Notes: generated by a model not told the origin, from the sequence alone. 46,950 nt of DNA from Paracoccus indicus (GCF_003056335.1 NZ_PYWA01000012.1:1-46950); one strand, 5' to 3'. Shown: positions 6,927 through 17,413, numbered from the stretch's first letter. Translations and numbers: made by a program.

Positions 6927-8809
6927 AGCGCTTTGCCGTTCTGCTGGATCAGCGTCAGGATGCGACGCCCGTTGCCGGACGTATCGAAGCCAATCTGGCC
7001 CATCGCAGCCGCAGCCGACCTGCCGGTCAGGACGACCACGGCATCCGCATGTGGCAAACTGGCAATTCGACTGTTCGATCCTCTGGTCACCTGATCCTGG
7101 TCGGTGATTTCGCGCTGACCGATCTTGCCGATCTGCGCAGTTCCCTAGGCGCGGGCCCAGATACCGACAGCGCCGACTTGGTGCTGGCAGCCTGGCTGCG
7201 ATGGGGCGAAGATGCACCGGATCATCTGAACGGAGCCTTTGCCTTCATTCTCTGGGATCGCCGCTCCAGATGCCTGACCGCAGTGCGGGACCGTTTCGGC
7301 ATTCATCCGCTGGCCTATGCTCTGACCCCAACCGGCGCCGTTCTGGCAAGCGAGCTGTCGTCCGTTCGCGCAGGCTTGGAAGACATGCCTGACATCAATC
7401 CTGTCTGGGTGGCGGATTTCCTGTCGGGTCAGTCCACGGACATGCAGGCGACGGCTTGGGCCGGCATCCTGCGCCTGCCGCCCGGCCATTTGATGGTCAT
7501 CGGGCAGGACAGCCACCCTACCCTGCGCGCATGGTACCGGCTGCAGTCATCCACACCACCTGACGTCAAGGATGCAGGGCCCGCACTGCGTGCCGCGCTG
7601 TCACATGCCACCCGTCAGGCCTGCGCCGATGGTCCGACGGCGACCATGCTCAGCGGCGGGCTGGATTCCAGCACGTTGTCGCTGATGTCGGTCGAACATC
7701 TGGGCGCGACTGATGCGCGTCCGTCGCTGTCGCTCCGCTATCATGACCCGGCCATGGATGAAGGCCGCTATATCGATGACGTGCTGCAGGCCGCAGGCGA
7801 TCGGCTGTCGCCGGTTTTCCTGCCCGGGGAAACGGCCGACGACGACCTGTTCGACTTTGACGGAATGTTCGAACGGCACGACCAGCCGGTGTTCGCACCG
7901 GGTCTGGACCGCAACCATCGGCTGCATCGGGCGGCGCGTGATCTGGGTTGTAACGCGGTTCTGGACGGTCATGGCGGCGATGAGGTCATCGGCGGTACCT
8001 TCCACGACATCGCGCTGCTGGCGCAGGGGCGGCAATGGCCGCAAGCGCTGCGTCTTGCCGCGCAGCACGCGCGCTTTACCGGGGTTCCGGTGGCCAACAC
8101 GGTTGCCATGCTGCTGGCGGCCAAGGGGCGGCGCGGCTTCGGACGCTTGGGGCGCGGCATCCTGGGCCTGCTGGACCGCGACGCCTTGGTGGCCAGCAAC
8201 TGGACCAGCCTTGTCCACCCCGATCTGATCCGCGACACCGACATGATCCAGCGCCAGCGCGATCTGAACACCCCCGCCCCGCGCGACCGCCATCTGCCGC
8301 GGAGCTTGCAGCTGCATGTGGCGCTTATGGCGGGACCGATGTCCGCCACCGCCTTCGAGGTTCTGCACGGCGTCGCACGCGCCGAGGGCATCGAGACGCG
8401 CTATCCATTCTATGACCACCGCGTGGCTGAATTGTGCATCTGGCAGCCTGCTGCCGCCAAGGTGAACCAGGGCCGCCCCCGCGCGCTGCTGCGCGATGCG
8501 ACGCGCGGCCTGCTGCCTGAAGCGATCCGGCTGCGGGGCGACAAGGCCGACTTCATGCCGGGCTTCTGGTCGGCGCTGCGCCGCGATCCTCATGGACGCC
8601 TGAAAGCCCTTGAGGGGACGTTGCGGGGTTGGGTCGATCCTGCGACCTTGCACGCCGACCTCGAATGCCTGAAAATGTCAGTAGAGCCTGAACCTCAGAC
8701 GGCCTTCCGACTGTGGCGGGCGTTGTGCCTGGCTGCCTGGCTTGACCGCCGGGTCGTCCGGGATCCGACCGTTTCACGTCCTTCCCCCCTGTTTGTTGTG
8801 AGTGTTTGA
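6923..8809 (+). CDS. Lasso C macrolactam synthetase (asparagine synthetase-like)
   Basis: A 628-residue asparagine-synthetase homologue. The N-terminal half resembles a class II glutaminase domain ([29 protein letters not shown]), but the protein starts MKRFAVLL with no Cys at position 2, so it should not use glutamine, as expected for lasso cyclases. The C-terminal half has the ATP pyrophosphatase loop SGGLDSS at 244-250 and [11 protein letters not shown]. Known cyclases adenylate the Asp/Glu side chain and let the new N-terminus attack it, here Asp9 and Gly1 of the core. The ATG at 6923 overlaps the B2 stop; an upstream in-frame extension is rejected. Confidence 0.9.
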   Translation: MKRFAVLLDQRQDATPVAGRIEANLAHRSRSRPAGQDDHGIRMWQTGNSTVRSSGHLILVGDFALTDLADLRSSLGAGPDTDSADLVLAAWLRWGEDAPDHLNGAFAFILWDRRSRCLTAVRDRFGIHPLAYALTPTGAVLASELSSVRAGLEDMPDINPVWVADFLSGQSTDMQATAWAGILRLPPGHLMVIGQDSHPTLRAWYRLQSSTPPDVKDAGPALRAALSHATRQACADGPTATMLSGGLDSSTLSLMSVEHLGATDARPSLSLRYHDPAMDEGRYIDDVLQAAGDRLSPVFLPGETADDDLFDFDGMFERHDQPVFAPGLDRNHRLHRAARDLGCNAVLDGHGGDEVIGGTFHDIALLAQGRQWPQALRLAAQHARFTGVPVANTVAMLLAAKGRRGFGRLGRGILGLLDRDALVASNWTSLVHPDLIRDTDMIQRQRDLNTPAPRDRHLPRSLQLHVALMAGPMSATAFEVLHGVARAEGIETRYPFYDHRVAELCIWQPAAAKVNQGRPRALLRDATRGLLPEAIRLRGDKADFMPGFWSALRRDPHGRLKALEGTLRGWVDPATLHADLECLKMSVEPEPQTAFRLWRALCLAAWLDRRVVRDPTVSRPSPLFVVSV

Positions 8810-9744
8810 TGACTGTTGCTGACCCGGCCCTGCACCCCATGACCGCCCATTGCTATTCCGCTTATGGTCTTGCGGTGGCCTCGGACGTCATCCTGCCCGA
8901 GCTGAGCCCCCGCACCCCGGGCGGCACGGTCGATCTACGCATCGTCGAGGCCCCCCAGCCCGACATCCAGCGCGGCCTGCATCCCGAATGTCACTTCACC
9001 GCCCAGGGAAGCCGCTTCTGGTGGCCGGCGGTCGGTGCGTTTTCCGTCTCGGCCGACGGGGGGCAGATCGGCATCGAACGCAATGCGGATGTCTCGGACG
9101 ATCTTCTGGCCTTTCCGCTGCTGGGACCGGTACTGTTCGAGGCTTTGCGCCGCAACGGTCTGTTCGTACTGCACGCCAGCGCCGTTGTTCACAAGGGACA
9201 TGGGATCGCCTTTCTGGCCGACAAGGGCGTCGGCAAGTCCACGACCGCGACCAACCTGCTGCGCAACGGCGCGCGGCTTCTGGCCGACGATCTGGTCGCC
9301 TTGGACGACGACGGGATGATGCTGCCGGGATTTGCGCAGGTCAAACTCTCGGCCGAGGCGGCGGGCCTGCTGCCCCAGGGCTCGACCCTGCGTGGCCATG
9401 TTCACGAAGGCATCGACAAATCCCGCGCCATGCTGGATCACGACTGCCTGGCACCTGCCCCGGTCCCGGCATCGCGGCTGTATCTTCTGGAACGTGCACC
9501 TGCGGGACAGCCGACCAGTATCGTCGCAATCCCCCCGTCCGAGGCCCTGTCTTCGGTGCTGCGCTTTTCCTATGGCATCCGCTTTGGCGAAGGACTGCTG
9601 AATGGCGCGGCGGCGGCGGAACATTTCCGCGGTGCCGCCCAGGTGACACGGAAATGCCCGCCCCGGCGGTTGCTGCTGGCCGATGGGCTGGATCAGGCCG
9701 ACGACATCCGCGCCGCCATCGAACGCGATCTTGCCGATGACTGA
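8809..9744 (+). CDS. HPr-kinase-like lasso peptide kinase
   Basis: A 311-residue HprK-related protein. It has a Walker A loop ADKGVGKST (Lys143) after the segment [18 protein letters not shown], then [13 protein letters not shown], the pattern of HPr kinase P-loop domains. There is no HPr or PTS gene nearby. Homologues in lasso clusters (PadeK/ThcoK type) phosphorylate the C-terminal Ser of the precursor, and this precursor ends in Ser. Phosphorylation here is therefore a strong inference. ATG 8809 overlaps the cyclase stop by one base; a TTG one codon earlier is possible. It precedes the exporter gene and may overlap it by 8 bases. Confidence 0.88.
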   Translation: MTVADPALHPMTAHCYSAYGLAVASDVILPELSPRTPGGTVDLRIVEAPQPDIQRGLHPECHFTAQGSRFWWPAVGAFSVSADGGQIGIERNADVSDDLLAFPLLGPVLFEALRRNGLFVLHASAVVHKGHGIAFLADKGVGKSTTATNLLRNGARLLADDLVALDDDGMMLPGFAQVKLSAEAAGLLPQGSTLRGHVHEGIDKSRAMLDHDCLAPAPVPASRLYLLERAPAGQPTSIVAIPPSEALSSVLRFSYGIRFGEGLLNGAAAAEHFRGAAQVTRKCPPRRLLLADGLDQADDIRAAIERDLADD

Positions 9745-11572
9745 CATGCCCCAGGATACGACCGCATCCCTTCAGGCACAGCCGGCGACGACCGGTAAGC
9801 TGCTTGGATCGAAAGGGCAGCTGTCGTCCCTGTGGCGGGCGCTGCGCCATCTGGAGGGACGGCGCCTGTGGATCGGGCTGGGCCTGCTGGTGCTGGGCAC
9901 CCTCAGCGAAGGGGCGGCCATCATCACCTTCCTGCCCGTCCTGCAATTGGTCGGATCGCAGGGCACGACCATCGACCTGTCGGGTTTGGACTTCCCCGGC
10001 GCGGGGCTGCTGCCCGCGATGATCCCCCTGTCGGCGCTGCTCTTGCTGATCATCGGTCTGACGGCGCTGCAGACAATCTTCAACCGCAGCAAAGCCGTCT
10101 ACCTGTCCGACCTGATCCATGATTTCGCCAATCATTTTCGGATCAGCCTGTTTCGCAGCGTGGCACAGGCCCGTTGGGCGCATGTTGCCCGCATCCCGCG
10201 CACCCGCATCGAGCACGCGCTGACCGGCGAGATCGAGCGGCTGTATCTGGCCGCCTTCCTGATCCTGTCCATCGTTCAGAACCTTGTCGGGCTTGGGCTC
10301 TATTTCGTCCTTAGTCTTGCGATCTCGGTTCCGATGACGCTGCTGTCCTATGGTTTCGGCGTCGTGGCCCTTGCCCTGATGCGCCCTTTCCGGCGGCTGG
10401 CGCGCCATTACGGCGATCGGCTGCAATCCCGGCGCGAAAGGCAGATGTCGGCAGTGTCGGAATTCGTGGGCAGCCTGAAGATGGCCCGCAGCATGAACCT
10501 GGAGGGCCGCTATCTGCAGCTGTTCTCCTCGATCCTGGGGCAGACCAAGTCGGATGCGCGTGAATTCATCCGGCAATCGACCATCGGGTCGGGGCTGTTC
10601 CAGTTCGCCGTGGTCAGCGGTGCCGCGATGTTCATCTGGGTGGCGTTGAACTGGGCGCAGCTGGATGTCGCGCGGATCGTGATCCTGTTGCTGCTGTTCA
10701 TGCGCACCGCGCCGCGCTTCATGGGCATGCAAAGCTCTCTGCAGCAGCTGATGGTGGACCTGCCCGCATGGGGCGCCATCACCCGGCTGCAGGACGAATT
10801 GCGCGACCAGCAGGACCCTGCCATGGAGGGCACTGTTCCAACCCCTGCCCCGAAACGTGAAATCCTGCTGCAGAACGTCAGCTGGCGCTTTCCCGGCGAA
10901 ACCCGCGAGGCAGTCAGCGATTGCACCCTCAGCTTGCCGGCCGGTCGGCTGACGGTGCTAGTCGGGCCTTCGGGCGCGGGGAAAAGCACCATCGCCGATA
11001 TCGTGATGGGCTTGCTGGAACCCCAGCAGGGCGCAGTGCTGGTGGACGGGGTGCCGCTGCGCCACGACCAATTGCGCAGCTGGCGCGATCAGACCGGCTA
11101 TGTCGCGCAGGAGCCCTTCATGATCAACGGCTCGATCCGCGACAACCTGGCGCTGGCGGCGGGCAAGGATGTCGATGACGAAAGCATCCTGCAGGTGCTG
11201 GATCTGGCTGCGGCGGGCTTCGTGCGCAACCTGCCCGCAGGACTGGACACCATGATCGGCGACCGGGGCGGCCTTCTGTCAGGCGGTGAACGCCAGCGGA
11301 TCGCGGTGGCCCGCGCGCTGCTGCGCGACCCCGACATCCTTGTGCTGGACGAGGCGACAAGCGCCCTGGACTGGGAAAACGAGGAAAGCCTGATCCGCGC
11401 CATCGAGGGTCTGCGCGGTCGTGTGACGGTTCTGGCCATCACCCACCGCCCTGCCATCAGCCGGGCCGCCGACAAGATCTATGTCATGGATGCGGGCCGC
11501 GTGGTTCCATCGGACGGGACCGACGGCAAGGGCCTGCAGGTCGAGGATTACTTGGGCAGGATGAAAAGCTGA
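9737..11572 (+). CDS. Lasso D ABC exporter (fused membrane and ATPase domains)
   Basis: A 611-residue half-type ABC exporter. Six hydrophobic segments (roughly residues 45-340) precede an ATPase domain with Walker [10 protein letters not shown] (410-418), signature LSGGERQR and Walker [13 protein letters not shown]. This is the usual lasso export and immunity pump, working as a homodimer in the inner membrane. The start is either ATG 9737 (8-base overlap with the kinase) or ATG 9746. It is the last gene of the operon, and its end overlaps the small minus-strand gene at 11548 by 25 bases. Confidence 0.9.
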   Translation: MTDMPQDTTASLQAQPATTGKLLGSKGQLSSLWRALRHLEGRRLWIGLGLLVLGTLSEGAAIITFLPVLQLVGSQGTTIDLSGLDFPGAGLLPAMIPLSALLLLIIGLTALQTIFNRSKAVYLSDLIHDFANHFRISLFRSVAQARWAHVARIPRTRIEHALTGEIERLYLAAFLILSIVQNLVGLGLYFVLSLAISVPMTLLSYGFGVVALALMRPFRRLARHYGDRLQSRRERQMSAVSEFVGSLKMARSMNLEGRYLQLFSSILGQTKSDAREFIRQSTIGSGLFQFAVVSGAAMFIWVALNWAQLDVARIVILLLLFMRTAPRFMGMQSSLQQLMVDLPAWGAITRLQDELRDQQDPAMEGTVPTPAPKREILLQNVSWRFPGETREAVSDCTLSLPAGRLTVLVGPSGAGKSTIADIVMGLLEPQQGAVLVDGVPLRHDQLRSWRDQTGYVAQEPFMINGSIRDNLALAAGKDVDDESILQVLDLAAAGFVRNLPAGLDTMIGDRGGLLSGGERQRIAVARALLRDPDILVLDEATSALDWENEESLIRAIEGLRGRVTVLAITHRPAISRAADKIYVMDAGRVVPSDGTDGKGLQVEDYLGRMKS

Positions 11573-11793
11573 TTGCGCAGCCTGCGCATCCGCTTTGCCG
11601 GGACATTCCGCGTCGGGCGGGTGGCCCGGCCGACGGACATGACGACATAGGCCAGAATCAGCATCTGCAGGAAAAAGACGGCCAGAAATGCCATGCCCAG
11701 GCTTTGCCACAGCGAAAACCCTGCCGTGAGTCCCCAGACAAGGGCACCCACGATCGTCGCCAAGGCAGCCATCAGGTAACGGATGACAAACAT
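11548..11793 (-). CDS. Small membrane protein, two TM segments
   Basis: An 81-residue protein with two strongly hydrophobic stretches (about 3-25 and 30-54) and a basic tail [21 protein letters not shown]. No family recognised. It follows the exoP-like gene on the same strand after 73 bp and is convergent with the lasso exporter. In that 73-bp gap near 11852 a TTAA-N7-TTAC sequence lies upstream of its start, one base away from a CtrA consensus. It could be an accessory subunit for polysaccharide assembly, but that is only suggested by position. Confidence 0.6.
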   Translation of the reverse strand: MFVIRYLMAALATIVGALVWGLTAGFSLWQSLGMAFLAVFFLQMLILAYVVMSVGRATRPTRNVPAKRMRRLRNQLFILPK

Positions 11794-11866
11794 ACCGCAT
11801 CTTTCTTCAGATCGACCCGTTATAGCATGGCCGATAGAAAAATGAGCGACAATGGTTAAAAAAACG

Positions 11867-14308
11867 TTACTTTCTGGACATGCGACGTTTCAGTGACATG
11901 TAGGATTTCGGTCCATCCAGATAGTTTTCCATCTCTCCGGGCAGCAGGAACGACTTCAGCTTGCGCATGTTGACGCCGTCATAGACCACACCCAGGCAGC
12001 GCGCTTCCAGCAGGTGATCGTCGATCAGCGCCGTTTCCGCCATCGCCCGCGATGTCTTGCCCCATTCGCCGACGATGATGAATTGCCCCAGTTCGTGCAG
12101 GATCGCACGGCCCTGCGCGACAGGGTAAAGCGGCGGAACATCCACGATGATGCGGTTGAAGTCGCTGTCACGCGCCTCGGCCGTGATCTGCGACAGCAGC
12201 TGTCCCGTCAGCAGGTCATCGGAAGGGCCGCCACGATCCTGACCACAGGGCAGGACCACAAGGTTGGTGTCGGCGATGGCGACCAGCATGTCCTGCCACT
12301 CACCCCGCCCCGCGACGGCATCCGTCAAACCGGGCTTGCGGTCCAGACCCAACATCCGGCTGAGCGTCCGGCCACGGCTGTCGGCATCGATCAGCAGGAC
12401 CGACTGCATTCCGATACCCAGCTGGCCCGCCAGGTTGAAGGCCACCGACGAGCGTCCCTCAAGCGGGTGGAACGAGGTCACCCCCGTCACCGGCAGGTTC
12501 CGCCCGGCCGCGTCGATGGCAAGGCGAACGTGGCGCAGCGTCTCGGCATAGACCGAATCCGGATAATGCAGCACCGGCACGGGAACATTGACCACGGGGG
12601 GCCGCGCCTTGGATGGGACGGGCAACGTCTGCCCCCCGGGATTGCCGGTCGTGACCGGCACCGGTGCCGGCGGGGCGACGTTCGAGGTCCGTGCACGACG
12701 CACCGTCGGCAGCACCGGCAGGTGACCCAGGAAACGCAGTCCCGAATATTCCGTCACATCCGCCGCCGTGCGCAGCGAACGTTCGCGCCATTCGCGCAGG
12801 GCTGCGACGGCCATCCCCATGAAAAGCCCCAGCAGGGTCGCAGCCAGCGCGGTGCGCAGCACGGCAGGACCCGTCGGCCTGGTCGGGACCTGTGCATAGG
12901 ACAGGATCCGCACGTTCGACACGGGGAAGGACTGCTGCTGCTCGATCTCCTGCGAGCGGGTCAGGGTCTGCTGATAGATCTGCGACAGGGTCGCGGCCTC
13001 TTCCTGCAGGGCCTGCAGGCGCACGAAGTTCGCGGCCTGGTCGCTGTTGCGTTCGGATGCCTGCTGCACGCTTTTCTGCAGCGCCTCGACCCGGGCATTG
13101 GCGACGTCCAGCGTGCTTTGCGCCTCGGCGCGCTTGGCTTGCAGCTCCACGAACAGACGTTCGGCGGTGGTGTTCAGCGTCTGCTGAAGGCCTGCGACCT
13201 GCGGATGGTTCGGCCCCGAATTCGCCAGCAACCGCTGCAGCCGGGCTTGGGTGTTGTTGTAGGAATCCAGCCGCGACCGCAGTTCGTCCGAAATGTCGCC
13301 ACCGATCGCCAGCGAGCTGTTGGTGTCGATCAGCCCCTCGACCCCGCCCGCGACGGCACGATCATAGGTATCCAGAACGGCGCGCGCGCGTGCGGCCTCG
13401 GTCATGACATTCGTCAGGCTCGAGTTCAGCTCGTTCAGGGCCTGTTCGGTCAGCAGCCCCCCCGAGGAAAATTCGACCAGGTTGTTTTCCGCAGCGAACC
13501 GTTCGGCGGCATCACCCGCAGCCTGGGCCTGGGCCTGCAGTTCTTCCAGGCGACCGCGCATCCAGCCATTGGTCTGGCCGATGGAATCCCGATTGGCCGT
13601 CAGGATGTCCTCGACGTAAAGATCAGCATAGGCATTCGCGACCTGAGCCGCGATGGCCGGATCATGCGAGGAATAGCTGATGGCCACACCCGAACTTTGC
13701 CCGATCCGGTCGACCCGCATGCCGGCACGCAGCCGATACATCGCCAGTTGTCGTTTCGGATCAAGCTGTTCGATCGAAGTGTCGGTCGGTGCCGCAGCGC
13801 CCGATACTTGGGACGGATCGACGACATCGGCCGGGGTGGTCAGCACCTCGATCTGGTTGCGCACCCAGACCAAGGGTTGGAACACGAAGGAAACGACCTG
13901 GCCGATCGCAGTTGTGAAGGCCGAGCGCGGCGGGTTCATGAACGAGGCGTTGTCCTGCAACCCGGTGCGGTCCAGCACGTCACCGGCCAGCTTGTCGGAT
14001 TGCAGGACCACACGCGCATTCTCGATCCGTTCGGCCGGCAGGGCCACGGTGCCGATACCACCCACCTGCTGGACCGAACGGTTGACGTTGCTGTCCAGCA
14101 GCAGGCTGGAATAGGTGCCGAAGGTTTCGGGCTTGGCCATGGCATAGGTCAGGCCCAGCATCCCCAGCAAGACGGCAGGCAAGATCATGGTCATCCGCTG
14201 GCGGCGCAGCGCGACCAGCAACCGGCGCAGATCGATGGTCTGGGCGGGCGCGACCGGGGCCTCGGAATAGGCCTTGCCACCTTCATAGGGCTTGAGTTCG
14301 CGTACCAT
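11867..14308 (-). CDS. exoP: ExoP/Wzc-like polysaccharide co-polymerase with altered Walker A
   Basis: An 813-residue chain-length regulator. It has an N-terminal Wzz-like region with a first membrane segment (about 36-56), long periplasmic coiled coils (about 230-440), a second membrane segment (about 470-495) and a C-terminal BY-kinase/ATPase-like domain (about 590-813). The ATPase domain keeps Walker A' (VLLIDADSRGR) and a Walker B-like IIVDVPP, but Walker A reads HPLEGRSSVAFNLA: the invariant Lys is Arg619. Few Tyr are left at the C-terminus. It probably controls polymerisation and export with the ExoQ-like protein but may lack normal kinase activity. Starts 1 base from the exoM-like stop. 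Confidence 0.88.
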   Translation of the reverse strand: MVRELKPYEGGKAYSEAPVAPAQTIDLRRLLVALRRQRMTMILPAVLLGMLGLTYAMAKPETFGTYSSLLLDSNVNRSVQQVGGIGTVALPAERIENARVVLQSDKLAGDVLDRTGLQDNASFMNPPRSAFTTAIGQVVSFVFQPLVWVRNQIEVLTTPADVVDPSQVSGAAAPTDTSIEQLDPKRQLAMYRLRAGMRVDRIGQSSGVAISYSSHDPAIAAQVANAYADLYVEDILTANRDSIGQTNGWMRGRLEELQAQAQAAGDAAERFAAENNLVEFSSGGLLTEQALNELNSSLTNVMTEAARARAVLDTYDRAVAGGVEGLIDTNSSLAIGGDISDELRSRLDSYNNTQARLQRLLANSGPNHPQVAGLQQTLNTTAERLFVELQAKRAEAQSTLDVANARVEALQKSVQQASERNSDQAANFVRLQALQEEAATLSQIYQQTLTRSQEIEQQQSFPVSNVRILSYAQVPTRPTGPAVLRTALAATLLGLFMGMAVAALREWRERSLRTAADVTEYSGLRFLGHLPVLPTVRRARTSNVAPPAPVPVTTGNPGGQTLPVPSKARPPVVNVPVPVLHYPDSVYAETLRHVRLAIDAAGRNLPVTGVTSFHPLEGRSSVAFNLAGQLGIGMQSVLLIDADSRGRTLSRMLGLDRKPGLTDAVAGRGEWQDMLVAIADTNLVVLPCGQDRGGPSDDLLTGQLLSQITAEARDSDFNRIIVDVPPLYPVAQGRAILHELGQFIIVGEWGKTSRAMAETALIDDHLLEARCLGVVYDGVNMRKLKSFLLPGEMENYLDGPKSYMSLKRRMSRK

Positions 14309-15282
14309 CAGTTTTCCTTGCGTCCCGAGCGGGGATCAGTATCTGACCCATCCGGCGCGGTTCCATAAATTTCGATCTGGCGGGCACCGCCAAGATGGGA
14401 CACCGCTCCCAGATGGAGGGCTCCGCGCATCAGTTGACGGTTGCGCCATGCAGGATTTGCCACCCCGATCACTGCCAGCCCGCCGCAGACCATGGCCTTG
14501 GTCGTCGCGATCCCGGCTGCCTTGATGCGCCCGGCACGCGAGCGTCCCCGGGCAATCAGGCTGGCGTGGGTCTGCCCCATCCGATAGCGACGGCGCAACA
14601 GCCACGCAAGACGCGCCCGATCCGAAGGCACCGTTTCATGCACCATGGCGTCGGGCGCAAAAGCGATCTGCCCTCCGGCTGCCAGAAAATCGGCAAAAAA
14701 GGCGCTGTCTTCCCCACCCGATCGGCCCCGGACAGGATCGAACCGCAGGTCTGCCGCTGCCGGATCCGACAGATCGACAAGAGTATTGCAGGTATAGCCG
14801 CTGGTGATCGTGCCGTCCTTGCCCGTAACCGGAAGCGTGTCATGCGCCCTTGCGCGATCCATCCAGACCGGCGCATCAGGCAGATAATGCGCGCGCACCG
14901 GCCCCAGAATTGCGCCCGCTCCTGAATCTCGGTGAGCTTGCACAAGGCGTTTCAACCAGTCGGGTTCGACGGTTTCGTCATCATCCAGATAGACCAGCAA
15001 CCGCGCACCCGTGGTGCGCGCATGATCCAGCAGCGCATTGCGCGCGATCGAGATGTTGGCCTTGGGGGCATGAATATAGGTTACAGGCAGGGAATGACCG
15101 GCTGCGATCGCCTGTACCCTGTCACGCGCCGAAGGCTGATCGTCATTGTCGGCAATGGCCACGGCCACCGGAAGGCCGCACGGCGTCAGATCCTCGAGCG
15201 AGGCCAAAGTCGCAGCCAGCTCGGGACGGCGGAAGGTGCATATGCCGATCAGCACGCTGTCATAAAAGACGTGGGCGGTCAT
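14308..15282 (-). CDS. exoM: ExoM-like family 2 glycosyltransferase
   Basis: A 324-residue GT2 enzyme. It starts MTAHVFYDSVLIGICTFRRPELAATL, the CTFRRP pattern of ExoM-type enzymes, with YLDDDETVEPDWL as the metal-binding DxD region and GRSGGEDSAFF as the acceptor-side ED motif. ExoM adds a glucose to the growing lipid-linked repeat in succinoglycan synthesis; the sugar used here is not proven. The start overlaps the exoA-like stop (ATGA at 15279-15282). A longer upstream frame lies inside the previous gene and is rejected. Confidence 0.82.
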   Translation of the reverse strand: MTAHVFYDSVLIGICTFRRPELAATLASLEDLTPCGLPVAVAIADNDDQPSARDRVQAIAAGHSLPVTYIHAPKANISIARNALLDHARTTGARLLVYLDDDETVEPDWLKRLVQAHRDSGAGAILGPVRAHYLPDAPVWMDRARAHDTLPVTGKDGTITSGYTCNTLVDLSDPAAADLRFDPVRGRSGGEDSAFFADFLAAGGQIAFAPDAMVHETVPSDRARLAWLLRRRYRMGQTHASLIARGRSRAGRIKAAGIATTKAMVCGGLAVIGVANPAWRNRQLMRGALHLGAVSHLGGARQIEIYGTAPDGSDTDPRSGRKEN

Positions 15283-16274
15283 GCGGCACCTCGTGTGGGC
15301 TTTGGTGCCAGCCATTGCCGCCAGAACCCTGCCGACCAGGCCATATGCATGGTGCCCGCAGCCAGACCCGCAAACAGCCCGCGGGGTCGGCCAGTCTGGA
15401 CCGCGATCATGACGCCGCCCGCCAAGCAGGCCATAAGCCACAGAATCAACGGCAGGGCGAAGATCGTGCTGATCGGGGTCAGGACGACCAGTGCCGCTGC
15501 AGGGGCCAGCATGGCGACCACGGCCTGACGCGCCGCGGGGCGGGTCTTGTTCTTGCGCAGGTTGCGGGCCCGGCCACGGCCGAAATTGTAATACTGCCGA
15601 ATCAGCGGCCCGAGATGCGACCGGGGAAAATAGGTCAGGCCGGTCAGGCCCGTCAGCCAGATGCGATAGCCTGCGCCCTTCAGCCTGTGATCAAGCTCGG
15701 CGTCCTCGTTGTGACTGAACTGATCGTCATAGCCCCCGACGGCGCGAAAGGCCTGCAGCCGCATCAGCGCATGGTGGCCATGATCTACCCACGCTCCGCC
15801 ACCTGCCAGGCGGTGGGCCGAGCCGCCATTGCCCAAGCGCGAATTCTGCGCCTCGGCGATGACCTGCTGCAGCATCCCCTGCCCTTCGGCATGCATGGCA
15901 ACGACGACGCTGTCGGCATCATGCCGTTCCGCCTCGGCCAGCAGCACGTCGCCGTAGTCTTCGGGATAATCGCTGTGCGCATCCAGCCGCAGCAGCCATT
16001 CGGCCCCGTCACCGAACTGCGTCACAGCCAGATTCACGCCAGCCGATTGCAGACGGCCGGGGTTGTCGATCAGCCGGATGCGCGGATCGTCGGTCGCACG
16101 GCGGCGGACGATGTCGCAGGTCTCATCATGCGATCCGCCATCTACCACGACGACCAACCCGTCGGCACGGGCGGCGAAGGCCGAGGCAAACGACAGGACG
16201 CCATCAATGTGACGCGCCTCGTTCAGGGCCGGGATGACGATCAGAACGCGGGGGGTGGGCATATCGAACCTCAT
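15279..16274 (-). CDS. exoA: ExoA-like family 2 glycosyltransferase
   Basis: A 331-residue membrane-linked GT2. It has VLIVIPALNEARHIDGVL at the N-terminus, VVVDGGSHDET, LLRLDAHSDYPEDYGD, FSHNEDAELDHRL and hydrophobic segments in the last third (about 245-300), as in ExoA. ExoA adds the second sugar of the succinoglycan repeat. The start MRFDM at 16274 overlaps the exoL-like stop (ATGA). Part of a tight four-gene operon in the order L-A-M-P. Confidence 0.83.
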   Translation of the reverse strand: MRFDMPTPRVLIVIPALNEARHIDGVLSFASAFAARADGLVVVVDGGSHDETCDIVRRRATDDPRIRLIDNPGRLQSAGVNLAVTQFGDGAEWLLRLDAHSDYPEDYGDVLLAEAERHDADSVVVAMHAEGQGMLQQVIAEAQNSRLGNGGSAHRLAGGGAWVDHGHHALMRLQAFRAVGGYDDQFSHNEDAELDHRLKGAGYRIWLTGLTGLTYFPRSHLGPLIRQYYNFGRGRARNLRKNKTRPAARQAVVAMLAPAAALVVLTPISTIFALPLILWLMACLAGGVMIAVQTGRPRGLFAGLAAGTMHMAWSAGFWRQWLAPKPTRGAA

Positions 16275-17413
16275 GTCGCGGCGACGGGCCCTGCCCCGCA
16301 GATCGCCGCTGTCAGATGGCGGCATTCGGCCTCGTCCATTTCGAGCGCGTCACGGGGAAGATCGGCCACCGCCGCACGGCGCGCGGCAAGAGTTTCGGGG
16401 CTGAGCGAGGCCAAGGTCACAGCGACCGCATCGGCATCAGGGGCAGGAACAAGAACCCCGCAATCCCAAGCCGAGACCCGGCGCCCGACCTCGGTCCCGT
16501 CCAGCACCACGGGCACTGCGCCATTCAGGCAGCCTTCATACAGGCGGTTCGGCAGTAGCCAGTCCGAATTCTGCCCGGCCTGATAACGGTCGATCAGCCA
16601 GGCGACATCGATCTGACCATAGATGGCAGGCAGATCGTCCGGCCAATCATAAGGACCCATGAACGAAAGGTCGGGATTGCCATCCACCACGTCATGGAAA
16701 TCCTCCATGACATCCAGCGCCGGACGTCCACGCAGGATCACGCGGTACTTTCCCGGTTGCGCGCGGGTCACCTGATCCAGAACGCCAAGCGACCAGCGGC
16801 ACCGCAACATTCCGAACCAGCCGACGATCAGCGGTCCGCCGTTTTCTGCACCATCGGTCGCAGCACCTGCCTGCCGTGCGGTTTCAGCCCGTGCAAAAGG
16901 CTTGTTCTCGACCATCAAGGTCGGGACGTCGGGCTGATCGTAATGGCGCAGATAGCTGGTGCGAAACGCGGGCGAGGACAGGATCACCAAGCTGCTGCGC
17001 TGCATCAGCCTTGCCTCGACACGGCGCAGAACGCGCGCGGCGGTCCCCTGCCCCAGCATCATGGCATGAATATCCAACAGTTCGTAAACCAGGCGGGCGC
17101 CCCTGATGCGGGCCAGTCGGGCACCCAGTGCCAGCATTTCAAGATTGCGGGCCAGGATCACCTCGGGACCATCCTGCGCGGGGATCATGCCTGTGATCCG
17201 GGGCCATGCAGCCGCAATGGCGCGGACCCGTTGGATCATGCGGCCATTGGCGGTATGGCCAAGGACTGTGGCGTCCTCCGGCAAAGGCCCCTGCCCCCGC
17301 CGGAAACCTGCGACGCGAACCTCTGCGCCGCCTTGGCGCAGCATCCTGACCCGCCGCCAGATCGAGGGATCGTCAAGATCATGGGCAAGATAGGTCACAC
17401 GCAAAAAACACAT
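16271..17413 (-). CDS. exoL: ExoL-like glycosyltransferase (GT4 type)
   Basis: A 380-residue GT-B fold enzyme. MCFLRVTYLAHDLDDPSIWRR begins the acceptor domain; YELLDIHAMMLGQG and WFGMLRCRWSLGVLDQVTRA sit at the domain junction, and SDWLLPNRLYEGCLNGAVPV is the nucleotide-sugar side. Similar to ExoL, which acts on the succinoglycan repeat. It is the first gene of the minus-strand operon with exoA-, exoM- and exoP-like genes, so its promoter should lie in 17414-17898. Confidence 0.75.
   Translation of the reverse strand: MCFLRVTYLAHDLDDPSIWRRVRMLRQGGAEVRVAGFRRGQGPLPEDATVLGHTANGRMIQRVRAIAAAWPRITGMIPAQDGPEVILARNLEMLALGARLARIRGARLVYELLDIHAMMLGQGTAARVLRRVEARLMQRSSLVILSSPAFRTSYLRHYDQPDVPTLMVENKPFARAETARQAGAATDGAENGGPLIVGWFGMLRCRWSLGVLDQVTRAQPGKYRVILRGRPALDVMEDFHDVVDGNPDLSFMGPYDWPDDLPAIYGQIDVAWLIDRYQAGQNSDWLLPNRLYEGCLNGAVPVVLDGTEVGRRVSAWDCGVLVPAPDADAVAVTLASLSPETLAARRAAVADLPRDALEMDEAECRHLTAAICGAGPVAAT

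Noticed and set aside
12014..14368. A 784-codon open frame antisense to the exoP-like gene.
   Set aside because: It mirrors the codon pattern of the real gene, is rich in Arg/His/Gln and has no family motif, so it is a shadow of a GC-rich gene.
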